Below, piece after piece: positions 1 through 9,275 of a DNA stretch of 64,000 nucleotides. Location of the stretch: assembly GCA_021396245.1 (NCBI GenBank), contig WNYE01000012.1, forward strand, positions 186,001 through 250,000, written 5' to 3'. Both the position numbers and the translations under genes were made by a program. The notes beneath the pieces were generated by a model. The model saw only the letters and a list, made by a program, of their open reading frames with translations, did no database searches and was not told where the DNA came from. The DNA is from Sporothrix humicola. Its lineage: Eukaryota > Ascomycota > Sordariomycetes > Ophiostomatales > Ophiostomataceae. Position 1 is the first letter of the stretch. Each line of letters begins with the position of its first letter.

Positions 1-248
1 AGCGAGACGGGCACAGAGGCACTGTGGGCGGCCTCGGCGGCCGCCTTGACCAGCGCGTCGCCGGCATACTCAATGGCCCACGGGAACAGCAGCACCATGG
101 CCGGCGACCGCGCAGCCTCGGCAGCGCGCACCGTGGCAATCACCGACTCGATGTTGTAGCAGCACATGCCGGGCACAGCGTAGCCGCCGTCGCGGGCCGC
201 GTTGAGGATGGCCATTGACCGGTTTTCTGACAAAGGAGGACGGACCAT
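1..248 (-). CDS. Class II ketose-bisphosphate aldolase-like protein, N-terminal part, cut by window edge
   Basis: The first 82 codons are visible; the rest lies beyond the left edge. The ATG at 246-248 opens a frame reading MVRPPLSENRSMAILNAARD, followed by GGYAVPGMCCYNIESVIATV. This pattern (small alpha-helix, AVPxxxxYN strand, then an alanine-rich helix) matches the start of the class II fructose/tagatose-bisphosphate aldolase barrel. Members cleave or condense ketose phosphates with a catalytic zinc, but the zinc-binding histidines are not in view. A second in-frame ATG at residue 12 could be the true start. The gene is divergent from the beta-hydroxyacid dehydrogenase at 1818, and the two types of domain are known from sugar-acid (threonate-like) catabolism. 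Family assignment is fairly good. The substrate is unknown, and a true glycolytic aldolase is less likely because the start sequence is not the conserved Fba1 type. Confidence 0.7.
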   Translation of the reverse strand, partial: MVRPPLSENRSMAILNAARDGGYAVPGMCCYNIESVIATVRAAEAARSPAMVLLFPWAIEYAGDALVKAAAEAAHSASVPVS

Positions 249-1817
249 GTTGGCGGTGGTGCGATGTTTTGATGCGACGGTAAGTGAAAGTGAAGACAAT
301 GGTGAGTGTCGAGTTTGTTGTTTGTTGATGTCGAAGAATTGGAGCTGAAAAGTTAAAGATGAGTCTCAAGTGGGTGATAACAATCAAATTGTCTCTAGGA
401 TAATTCAAAATTGTCCCAAAATGGCTTCCCGAAGAATGTCTCCAGTTCGAATGCTCGAGTACAATGTACTTTTTGAATCAGGAAAGTAAAGTAAACGAAA
501 GCTCCGTAATGACGCCGTTATGTCTCCAACAGTTGGTGTAACAGTGGAAGCGAAGCGAGAGGGCCGCAAGAAACAGTCAACAAGTGCCGGCTAAATAGAG
601 ATTTGACTGGAGAATGGAAAATGGAGAAAGCGGGCCAGACCAAAAGACTAAAACACGGCAGGTGAACAAGTGACAAGAAGAAACTTTAAAAAATGAGTGG
701 AAGGCAAACGGCAAAAGTGAGGGGCAGGAAATGATGCAGCAGTCGACTGCCGCCAAGAGAGGAGAGGAGGGTCGAATGAGGGTCAAAGAGTGGGAGGCAA
801 GAAAAGAAAGGAGGGGGCCTTCTTATTCGTAACAAGGACAACAGCACCGGGGATCGTGGAGACAATGGTGGGCAGCTGGAGTCGACTGGAGATGACGGGG
901 GGCGAGCTGGGGATCGGCTGGGGGACAACTGGGGATAAATGTTGGAGACAAAGTTGGATCGACTCGCGGCGTCAAGTCTTTCTCCCTTTTTCTCTCCCCT
1001 TTTTGGTCTCTTTCCTCTTTTTGCCGGAGACGCTATTTACCGATTTCCCGTATCTAGAAAGTGGCGTGGGGGGAAACAATGGGAAAGAACGACTCAAAAG
1101 ACACATAAAACGAGCAATGTGGGAAAGAACTCAAGCGGAGGTGTCCACCTGCCTTGCCCTCCCTCACGGCCGCCCGATCTCGGGGGTGGGTACCTCCTTC
1201 GTAGCTCTCCCAAACCTGTGCCGTTCGCGCCTGCCGTGTCGAGTCGACCAAAATGTATTACGATCGTGGGCGCGCTCGGCGGGCTGCCACGACTCCTCGG
1301 TTCAGCGCAGCCCGAGCGGAAGGAACGAACAAGGACAAAATACGCGAATAGGAAGGCATTGCAGCACTTTGGCCAGCACTTTGACCAGAATATTGACCAA
1401 AAAAGTAACAAAACGGGCAAAACATGCGAGACCCAGAAAATAACGGCCCAAAACGCAGAAAGAGCATCGGGCGAAACAAGAAAGCAACGGACACGGACGT
1501 AACAAGAAAGAGCAAATGACTTGCAGCTACGTGAGAGCAGCTCTCTCCATCTTTCCTTCTTCCCATCTCTAACTTCATTGCATCGTCGATCCACTTCTCT
1601 GATTCCGCGGTACCCAGCCGGATTACCTCAACGCCTTGTCCAAGCTTTAAAGAGTGCATGACAGAAGACAAGTGATCTTCTGCTGTCTTCTTTTACAGCC
1701 GTTTATTTGTTTTCTTTTTCTCTACCAAAGTTCCTCCGTTTACCGAACCGGATATCTCCAACTTTTCTCTCACTCTCCTCATCTTATATTCCTCACATCC
1801 ACATTCCAACACACACA
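249..1817. other. Divergent intergenic promoter region
   Basis: About 1.57 kb lies between the start codons of the aldolase-like and dehydrogenase genes and probably holds both promoters. The part from 1690 to 1817 is pyrimidine-rich and ends in CACACACAATGG, typical of a fungal leader. A five-codon upstream ORF (ATG at 1658, stop at 1673-1675) lies about 145 bases before the dehydrogenase start and would matter only if transcription begins upstream of it. Around 1363-1400 a TTGACCA-like word recurs (TTTGACCAG, ATTGACCAA). I see no coding gene here. Confidence 0.6.
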
Positions 1818-3170
1818 ATGGCTTCTAGACCCGACGTCGCCTTTATTGGCCTCGGCGCCATGGGCTTTGGCATGGCCACCCACCTCGTCAAGCAGGGCTA
1901 CAACGTCACCGGCTTTGATGTCTGGCAGCCGACGCTCGACAAGTTTGCGGCGGCCGGCGGCAAGACCGCAACCACTCCTGCCGCTGCCGTCGAGGGAAAG
2001 AGCGTCTGCGTGTGCATGGTCGCGACTGCCCAGCAGGCACAGGCCGTCCTGATCGAGGGCGAGGCTGCCGCTGCTGCTGCTCTGCCCCAGGGCGCCGTCA
2101 TTCTTCTTTGCTCAACTGTTCCCTGCGGCTACGTCCAGAAACTCGCCGCCACTCTAGCCGATCCCAATGGCCCCGTCCGCCGTCCGGACTTGCTGCTGGT
2201 CGATTGCCCTGTGTCGGGCGGTGCTACTCGCGCTGCTGATGGCACGCTGTCGATCATGGCCGGTGCCTCTCCCGAAGCTCTGGCCCACGAGGCCGGCCGC
2301 ACTGTTTTGTCCGATCTGGCTGATCCCTCCCGCATGTACTATCTCGTTGGCGGCGGCATCGGTGCCGGCAGTAACACCAAGATGGTCCACCAGGTGCTGG
2401 CCGCCAACCAGATCATGTCCGGCCCCGAGGGCATGGGTTTCGCCATCCGTCTCGGCCTGCCGAACAACACCGAAACCCTTAACGCTTTACTTTCTACTCA
2501 GGGCCGCAGCTGGATGTTTGGCCACCGCGGCCCCCGCATGGTCGACGGCTTCCAGCCGCTCGCCAGCGCCATCAACATTATCGTCAAGGACACGGCCATC
2601 ATTACGAGCGAGGCCCGCCGCGCCGATTTCCCCACAATGATGACCAGCGTCGTCGAAAACGTCTCGGACATTGCCGTCAACCGCGGCTGGGGCCTCGACG
2701 ACGACTCGTCGCTGCTGCGCCTGTACACAGACGCCGTGCCCGAAGCCTCCAAGACGGCGGCCACGTCCCCTGAGCTCATCAAGTACGTCGTCGACCTGCT
2801 CAAGGGAATCCACTTGATGTCGGCGGCCGAGTCGCTGGCGTTTGCCCACCACGTCGGCCTCGACCTCGACCTGGTCCTGGGCCTGTGCATCGATGCCGCC
2901 GGCGGCAGTGCCATGCTCGAGGCGTACGGCCCGTCGATTGTCGCGGCTCTGCGCGGCGAGCCGGCACCGGCCGCCAAGGGTGACGGTTCCGACTCGGAGT
3001 CGCTCCAAGACATTTACAACAACCTGGTCAAGGCCGTCGACGCCGCTCAGGCCATCAAGGCGCCCATCCACCTCGGCACCCAGGCCATGAACCTGATGCG
3101 CCTGGCCCTGCGCAAGTCAAGTACACCCAACCCGCCAGCATCGGCTGCCGTCAGCGTGTGGCAGAACTAG
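1818..3170 (+). CDS. Beta-hydroxyacid dehydrogenase with duplicated C-terminal domain (3-hydroxyisobutyrate/L-threonate dehydrogenase-like)
   Basis: This intronless gene of 450 residues belongs to the NAD(P)-dependent beta-hydroxyacid dehydrogenase family. The dinucleotide-binding loop GLGAMG is at residues 11-16. The substrate-binding signature DCPVSGG is at about 129-135, and the catalytic lysine is in GAGSNTKMVHQ (K188). Typical family members have about 300 residues. Here a second helical NAD_binding_11-like domain follows (LLKGIHLMSAAESLAFAHHVG, about 345-420), as in the sugar-acid branch of the family. The open frame extends upstream to 1707, but the ATG at 1818 follows ACACACA and directly starts the Rossmann fold, so it is preferred. 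The product is predicted to be cytosolic and to oxidise a hydroxy acid. The divergent aldolase-like neighbour favours a threonate-like substrate over valine-derived 3-hydroxyisobutyrate, which is an inference. Confidence 0.85.
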   Translation: MASRPDVAFIGLGAMGFGMATHLVKQGYNVTGFDVWQPTLDKFAAAGGKTATTPAAAVEGKSVCVCMVATAQQAQAVLIEGEAAAAAALPQGAVILLCSTVPCGYVQKLAATLADPNGPVRRPDLLLVDCPVSGGATRAADGTLSIMAGASPEALAHEAGRTVLSDLADPSRMYYLVGGGIGAGSNTKMVHQVLAANQIMSGPEGMGFAIRLGLPNNTETLNALLSTQGRSWMFGHRGPRMVDGFQPLASAINIIVKDTAIITSEARRADFPTMMTSVVENVSDIAVNRGWGLDDDSSLLRLYTDAVPEASKTAATSPELIKYVVDLLKGIHLMSAAESLAFAHHVGLDLDLVLGLCIDAAGGSAMLEAYGPSIVAALRGEPAPAAKGDGSDSESLQDIYNNLVKAVDAAQAIKAPIHLGTQAMNLMRLALRKSSTPNPPASAAVSVWQN

Positions 3171-3334
3171 TCACATATTCTTGGTTTATTTGATTTTTGT
3201 TGTTTTTGGTTTGCACATGATTTATTGGTATGACTAGGTATACAAAATAGATAAATAATAAAAGCAGAGTTTCAAATTACAACGGAAAAGAGTGTGGTCT
3301 CAAACAAAAGAAATAATACACACACAGCACTCTC
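3171..3334. other. Convergent 3' ends
   Basis: A 164-base AT-rich spacer separates the stop codons of two converging genes. AATAAAA at about 3256-3262 could serve as a polyadenylation signal on the plus strand. Confidence 0.5.
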
Positions 3335-5683
3335 CTACCACAGCTCGCACGTCGGCTCCTTGACGGGGCACTGGAACGCCTCGCGGAACCCGCGCGAGTT
3401 CATCACCGTGCCCTTGATCCGGATCGGGTCCGGCGAGTGCTCGTCCGTTGTCACCCGGTTCGTCAGCATCGCCGGCCGGAACTTGGAGCACCACGCGTTG
3501 CCGTACGAAATGTAGAACAGCTGCTCGTGCGTAAAGTAGTCCAGACCGGGCAGCGACTGGCCGTTGACGCCCTCCTCGTGGCCGTGGGTGGCCGCCCGGC
3601 GCATGTCCCACGCAAGACGCGCCGCCGTCAGGCCGCCCGAATCGGCAATGTTCTCGCCCAGCGTCTGCCGGCCCTTGATGTGGATCGGACCGTCCTTGCC
3701 AATCACGGTAAAGTTGTTAAACTCGTCAATGATGCACTGCGCCTTCTCGGTGAACGCGTCAATCGTCGCGTTGGTCCACCAGTTGTTGTAGCGGCCGTGC
3801 AGATCGTAGTGGCGGCCATTGTTGTCGAACGCGTGCGACAGCTCGTGACCGGCCACGGCGCCAAAGGCACCGTAGCTGATGTAGCTCGGCAGGTCGACGC
3901 TGAACAGCGGGAACTGCATGATGGCGGCCGGGAACACAATCTCGTTGTGCGGCGGGTTGTAGTACGCGTTGACCGTCGACGCAATCATGCCCCACTCCTT
4001 CATGTCCGTCGGCTTGCCCAGCGTCGACCACATGCGCTTGTTGTCAAAGTCGTCCGACGACAGGATGTTGCCAAAGAACGAGTCGCTGATCTTGACGGGC
4101 TCGTAGTACTTCTTGAGGTCCTCGGGGTCCATGATGTTGGGCGACTCCGTCGGGTAGCCCACCTTTTGGTCAATGTTGTGCACCTTCTCGGCGGCCACCT
4201 TGCGCGTCTCGTCGTCCATCCACTCGAGGCTATCAAAGTTCTTGAGGTAGGCGGCCTTGATGTCCGAGATAATCTGGTTGCCAAAGTCCTTGGCCGCGGC
4301 CGAGAACGACGCCTCAATGAAGAAGCGGCTCAGGATCCAGCCGAGAGTGCCACCAGCGTGGTTAACGCACGTCCGCCAGCGCTCCGGATCGGCGTCGGCG
4401 TCCTTGCCCTGCAGGATGTTCTGGAACTGGCGCCACGGGCGGATCTCGGGGCCCAGGACGGCACTGCTGTAGTACACAATCAGGCGCCAGTACAAAAAGT
4501 TCTGGACAGTCTCGACGGGCGTGCTCTCCACGATTTGCGAGACATTAGCCAGCACCTCGGGGAACGCCGTGACCGTCACGTTGAGGGTGTAGTCGCTCGG
4601 CACAAGCTGCTTCAGGGCCTTCTCAAAGCCAAAGTACGGCATCAGCTTGGACGTGTCCTCAACCGACATGAGATTGTACGTCTTGGTCACGTCGTCCATA
4701 TCCTCCTTGTCGGGGGCAGCAAGCGACAGGCGGGACTCGAATTCGACCAGGGCCTTGGCCGCCTTATCGGCCGCCCCGATCTTGGCCACGCTCGGCTTGA
4801 TAGAGCCCAGCACCTTGGTCATGGCGTCCAGGTACTGCGAGACCACGTCCTTGTCCTCAAAGTACTGCTTGGAGGGAAGGCCAAACGAGCGGATGGGGCT
4901 CACGCCAATGATCTGCGTCTCAGGGTCCTTGTCGTCGTCGCTAACGTAGAAGCTGAAGAAGGAGTTAATGCCGAGCTTCTTGAGGAAGAGGACAGAGTCG
5001 CTGTAGTCGACGGGAGACGACTTGGAGTCACCAAAGGTGGCAGCCAGCTCGTCAATCAGCGCCACAATCGGCGCGATGCCCTTCTTGGTGATGGCGTCGA
5101 CGTCCATGCACGCATCGTACGCCTTCTTGAGCTCGTCAAAGTTCTGGCGGTCGGTCGAGCTGACGGCAGCGGCCAGGTTGCTAGGCGAGAAGGTCGAGTG
5201 GTCCGAGTTGTCGGGGTAGTCGCCCTCGAGAATGTTGCGAATTGTCGAGGTGACGCCGTCGTTGATCAGGCCCAGGGCGTCCGTCATGCCCTGGTCAGCC
5301 CGCATATCGTGGGCACCGCGCCAGCCGCCGCAGACAAACTCCTCAAAGTCGTCACAGGGGTCAAGCTCCTTGTAGTTGGGCGAGAGATTCGTCAAGTAGC
5401 CAGAAGCGGCGTGGATACAGGCCGGCGTTAGACAGAGACCTGCGGCAGCATGGTGGTTCCTCCAGTGGTGGTGGTGCAGGCTGTCCACCGTGATGTATGT
5501 CAAGAGAGTACCGATCAGGGTGATTGGAATCCAGATTGGGATGCCAAAGATGGGGCAAGGATAGGTCACGATCTTGACGAAGCGACGACGCCACCCCTCC
5601 GAATCATCACGATCGGCAGTGTGCCCACCGGTGTGCCCCAGGAGAGGCGAGCTCTCGGACGCCACGTTGTTAGCGGACGACAT
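3335..5683 (-). CDS. M13-family (neprilysin/endothelin-converting enzyme-like) zinc metallopeptidase, type II membrane protein
   Basis: The gene encodes 782 residues in one exon. The zinc motif HELSH is at residues 613-617 (the family norm is HExxH). The third zinc ligand is in ENIADSGG (E677), with the ExxxD aspartate D681. The substrate motif NAYYNPP lies upstream, and the transition-state H749 and R755 sit in EHSPDPIRI. The chain ends in CELW, the CxxW ending characteristic of neprilysins. A single hydrophobic segment at about 46-64 follows a charged N-terminus, which gives a type II topology with a lumenal or extracellular catalytic domain. Several cysteines (C84, C89, C110, C118) match the disulfide-rich start of the ectodomain. 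The cytosolic tail holds ESSPLL (10-15), an acidic dileucine sorting signal that would suit a vacuolar destination. All catalytic residues are present, so it is likely active on peptides. The physiological substrate is unknown. Confidence 0.93.
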   Translation of the reverse strand: MSSANNVASESSPLLGHTGGHTADRDDSEGWRRRFVKIVTYPCPIFGIPIWIPITLIGTLLTYITVDSLHHHHWRNHHAAAGLCLTPACIHAASGYLTNLSPNYKELDPCDDFEEFVCGGWRGAHDMRADQGMTDALGLINDGVTSTIRNILEGDYPDNSDHSTFSPSNLAAAVSSTDRQNFDELKKAYDACMDVDAITKKGIAPIVALIDELAATFGDSKSSPVDYSDSVLFLKKLGINSFFSFYVSDDDKDPETQIIGVSPIRSFGLPSKQYFEDKDVVSQYLDAMTKVLGSIKPSVAKIGAADKAAKALVEFESRLSLAAPDKEDMDDVTKTYNLMSVEDTSKLMPYFGFEKALKQLVPSDYTLNVTVTAFPEVLANVSQIVESTPVETVQNFLYWRLIVYYSSAVLGPEIRPWRQFQNILQGKDADADPERWRTCVNHAGGTLGWILSRFFIEASFSAAAKDFGNQIISDIKAAYLKNFDSLEWMDDETRKVAAEKVHNIDQKVGYPTESPNIMDPEDLKKYYEPVKISDSFFGNILSSDDFDNKRMWSTLGKPTDMKEWGMIASTVNAYYNPPHNEIVFPAAIMQFPLFSVDLPSYISYGAFGAVAGHELSHAFDNNGRHYDLHGRYNNWWTNATIDAFTEKAQCIIDEFNNFTVIGKDGPIHIKGRQTLGENIADSGGLTAARLAWDMRRAATHGHEEGVNGQSLPGLDYFTHEQLFYISYGNAWCSKFRPAMLTNRVTTDEHSPDPIRIKGTVMNSRGFREAFQCPVKEPTCELW

Positions 5684-7406
5684 AGTGAACAGGTAGTCGA
5701 AGACTGTCGAGTTGTTGTTTTGTCAATTATCGAGATGCAATGGAAATCGGAGATGGAAAACAAAGCTAAAGCGAGAATCAGCCCGCTGAAGATTTGGTGG
5801 GAAAGGCTGCCTGCAACCTGTGTACGAGCTGTCAATTGAATGACAGATCGATCGTCGAGAGTGTATGTTGATGCAAATCGACAATTGGAAGTGTTGTCGA
5901 TGATGGGAGGGTGGATGGAGGAAGAGAAGAGAAAAGGAAGAGGGGAGGGGGAGAGTCAGAGCAAAATAGCAGGCAGTGCGGAGACGTCATTCTCAGTACG
6001 CAACACTTACGGTGGTACGACGATGGATTACAGAGTAAACAAGCTACAAGGTGCTACCTCACAGGCGGCCGGTGCCTGCGCTTAGGCAGGACACGCCGAT
6101 CGCTGATTGGCCGCCCCGCAAGCTACAGGCCGCAGCTCTGCCGCAGCTTCCACTTCCAGCCCCCAGATGGAGTGGAGCCCCCAGGCGGCCTGAAGAGCCT
6201 AGATTCCTAGCTGTCAGTGTCACGTGGATCCACTGTGACAACGTGCAGTCTGATGTAGGCAAAGGTTGGCGAGCTGCCCAGCACTTTACAGCCCATTTTC
6301 AGCTCTCGTTGACGTCGTTGATTCAGACACGAGTCTAAGTGTTTGTATGATCCTTTGAGCAGGCAATAATGAGCAAACATCGACCAAAATTGAGCACCTC
6401 TTCGCCAAAGTCAAACGGATGTCCAACCTCACCTTAAAAGACGGTCAGAGTGACTCAGTCTCACATGTAAACGGGAAAAGTAGGACCTGGAGATAGAGGT
6501 CCAAAGCGAGGAGAAATACGAACCATCGTGAGAGCCGTACGAAGCCGAGAAGTGGATGCTTCTGCTCCCTCTCAAATATGGAAGAATACCACCTCTTATC
6601 ACGATAGCAGAGGTCATCCATCCAGGTACCTTCCTTCCTCACAGAAGCGCTGTGGGCCGATAAGCCTGATAAGAAGATAGGCTGTAACTCCGCCTGGGGC
6701 AGCGAATCAGGTGCCTGTGTCGCTAAGCCGGGGTGCCACAGGGCTCCACCACATCCGCTGGCACTACGCCCATTGCAGGCTGGCTGGACATCGACCACCT
6801 GAACCTATGACCGTTTCAGGTGACCTGCGCCCTCTAGGCAGCGGACTGGGGGGTTCGTCATTATCAGCCTGTGGGCGGGCTGGCCGCCTCGCCTTACCTC
6901 TTACTGTATCGTGTGTGCTTGCGACACACTCCTCACCTCCTCCTTCCCTTTCCATCCCGTCCCTCTCTTTCCTCTTCTTTTCCTTTTCTACTTCTTCCGA
7001 CGCTCTTTCCCATCTCTCTTCTCACCCTTTCTCACAACTCTCCATCATCCGACAAAATCGAAACGGAGAACCCTTTTCTTGGTCGACAGTCTTTTTGCAC
7101 TCCGTTGGCTCGTTTGTCCCACGTCCCCTCGCTGCGCGATAACGACAAAGAAAGCCACAGCCGCCAAAAGCGAAAGCGGCCAAGGCAACCCTCCCTTGCC
7201 GGCCAAAAGGGCGTCTCCCGACGACTCGTCGCCCAATTTGGTTCTATTCGGGTCTCGTGCCTGAATTTCCCTTTATCGAGAAAGGCACTGTCCTTTTCTT
7301 CGACTTTTCTCGTCGCCTGTCGTCGATTCTCATCGATCTCTTCTCTTCTCCCTACTCGACTACCAGGCCTCTGTCTCACGTCACATCTCCTCCCACTTCA
7401 TCAGCC
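5684..7406. other. Divergent intergenic promoter region
   Basis: This 1.7 kb region lies between the starts of the M13 peptidase and the SLC35F6-like transporter. It contains an imperfect palindrome with a CACGTG core at 6218-6240 and a short GC hairpin near 6071-6088 (CCTGC/GGCAGG). From about 6890 to 7406 the plus strand is strongly C/T-rich, as expected for the leader of the transporter gene. No coding gene is supported. Confidence 0.6.
6218..6240. promoter_or_regulatory. Imperfect palindrome with E-box core
   Basis: TGTCAC (6218-6223) and GTGACA (6235-6240) flank the perfect ten-base palindrome GTGGATCCAC (6224-6233), with one extra T between arms. CACGTG occurs at 6221-6226. It could bind a dimeric bHLH-type factor, which is an inference from shape only. 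Confidence 0.35.
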
Positions 7407-8774
7407 ATGGCTTCGCGATATCTCATCCCCGTCCTTGTGGCGATGATGCTGCTCACGGGCGTCTGCAACACGCTCTTGACAAAGTATCAGGTGAGTCTGA
7501 CCAGATGGCATTTGCCAGCAGATCCCGAACACGAACTTTTGGACGAGAAACATCCCCACTAACACATGCAATAGGACAACCAATGTGTCCGCAACTGCGA
7601 TGACCCCGACCCAAAGAAGCGCGCTTACTTTGAGCAGCCCGTGCTGCAGACGGCACAAATGTTTGTCGGCGAGATGGGCTGCTGGCTCGTCGTGGGCGCC
7701 ATGTCCGTCTACAGCCGCTACCAGGCGCGCAAGAACGGCGTGTCGGTCACGCGGGCTGCCGAGGGCGGCTACCAGGCCGTCGCAGCCGAAGACGACGGCA
7801 CGGCCGGCGATGCTGCGAGCATCCACTCGACGACTGCCCTCAACGGCAACGGGGCCACCAAGTTTGTGGTCACCCCCGAGAACTCGGTCCTGCGCGGCTT
7901 CGGCATTTTGTTGCTTGCCATCCCCTCCATCTGCGACATTCTCGGCACGACCCTGATGAACGCAGGTCTGCTTCTGGTGGCTGCTTCCATCTACCAAATG
8001 ACCCGTGGCGCGCTCGTGCTGTTTGTTGGTCTGTTTAGCGTCATCTTCTTGAAGCGCCACCTGCACACGTTCCAGTGGGTGTCCCTCGGTGGTGTCGTTC
8101 TGGGCGTGGCCATCGTCGGCCTTGCAGGCGCCATCTCGCCCGATACCACGACTGCCGGCTCCGACGCGGCCGTCATCTCCGCTTCTGCTCTGGCCGATGT
8201 CGGCACTGATGCTCTGCGTGTCATTATCGGCGTCCTGCTCATTGCCGGTGCCCAGATCTTCACGGCGACCCAGTTTGTCGTCGAAGAGTGGATCCTCGAG
8301 CGCTCGACCATTGAGCCCATGCGCGTCGTCGGCTGGGAGGGCATCTTCGGCTTCCTCTTCACTTTCATCGGCATGGTTGTCCTGCACTTTGCTATTGGCC
8401 GCACCGAGGCCGGCCAGTACGGCTACTTTGACATGGTCGAGGGCTGGCGCCAGATGACCTCTGACCGCCGTATCCTGATTACCAGCTTGCTGATCATGAT
8501 CAGCATCGGTGGCTTCAACTTCTTTGGTCTGTCCGTGACCCGCACCGTCAGCGCCACGTCGCGGTCCACTATCGACACCTGCCGCACCCTCTTCATCTGG
8601 CTTGTGTCGCTCGGTCTCGGCTGGGAGACGTTCAAGGGGCTGCAGGTCGTCGGTTTCGCCCTGCTTGTCTACTTCACCTTTGTCTTCAACGGCATCGTCA
8701 AGCCGCCTCTGCAGGTCCTGCAGCCGCCACGCACCGAGGAGCTGCTGCCAGAGGAGCCCATCGAGCACATGTAA
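7407..8774 (+). CDS. SLC35F6-like multi-pass transporter (drug/metabolite transporter superfamily)
   Basis: The protein has 427 residues from two exons, 7407-7490 and 7575-8774. The 84-base intron opens GTGAGT and closes GCAATAG. Exon 1 gives MASRYLIPVLVAMMLLTGVC and then NTLLTKYQ, and splicing joins this to DNQCVRNCDD. The TGxxNTLxxKxxD start is characteristic of the SLC35F6 (C2orf18) branch of the EamA/nucleotide-sugar transporter-like superfamily. About ten hydrophobic segments follow, for example GFGILLLAIPSICDILGTTL, VSLGGVVLGVAIVGLAGAIS and ILITSLLIMISIGGFNFFGL. A hydrophilic loop (about residues 72-115) separates the second and third segments. The membrane location is probably vacuolar or Golgi-endosomal by analogy, since the human protein is lysosomal/mitochondrial. 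The substrate is unknown. It is divergent from the M13 peptidase. Confidence 0.9.
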
Positions 8775-9275
8775 ATCACAACGCAGTCTCATTATTTTCA
8801 TGTGTCTCACTGTATCAATTTCTAGAAGCATAGATCACTTCTCTACTGCGTCTTAGATCTTTCCGTTCGGCACTTTCCTATCTATTTTGGTTATTTCAGC
8901 GTTGCTTTTTTTTAACTAAGGGACGATTTATATTTCACGTTAAAGCTCGACAGCTATGCACACTCGGCGCACTGGGCGTTCTTAGGATATTTTCTTCAAT
9001 TTACAATTCTTTCTACTAACTATTGTGTGTGGTATGTATATATTATTTTGTGATAAATTATTAAGTAATCATTGTAAAAAAAAAAAATTAGCAAAAATCA
9101 CTAAAGATAAACATAAAGAGATAAAAATCTTGCTATAAAAAGAGTACACCATTTTCCTCCGTCAAAATTTCGTTCGTTTCATGGAAATAAATGCAAATAG
9201 ATTCAGCGTCATAACTATCGTATGCTAATGTGTTCATAAATATCAATCATCTGTCTTTAGAAATCACCGCCAATT
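8775..9275. other. Convergent AT-rich 3' flanks
   Basis: About 500 bases of AT-rich DNA lie between the transporter stop and the palB stop. There is a run of twelve or thirteen A residues near 9077 and several AATAAA-like words. Nothing coding is visible. Confidence 0.5.

Noticed and set aside
3437..5431. Long plus-strand frame (664 codons) antisense to the M13 peptidase
   Set aside because: It is the shadow of a GC-rich coding exon. It is Val/Arg/Leu-rich without motifs, and the minus-strand frame has complete catalytic signatures.
7401..8831. Minus-strand frame (476 codons) over the transporter gene
   Set aside because: Gly/Asp/His-rich antisense shadow. The plus strand encodes conserved membrane segments and a confirmed splice junction.
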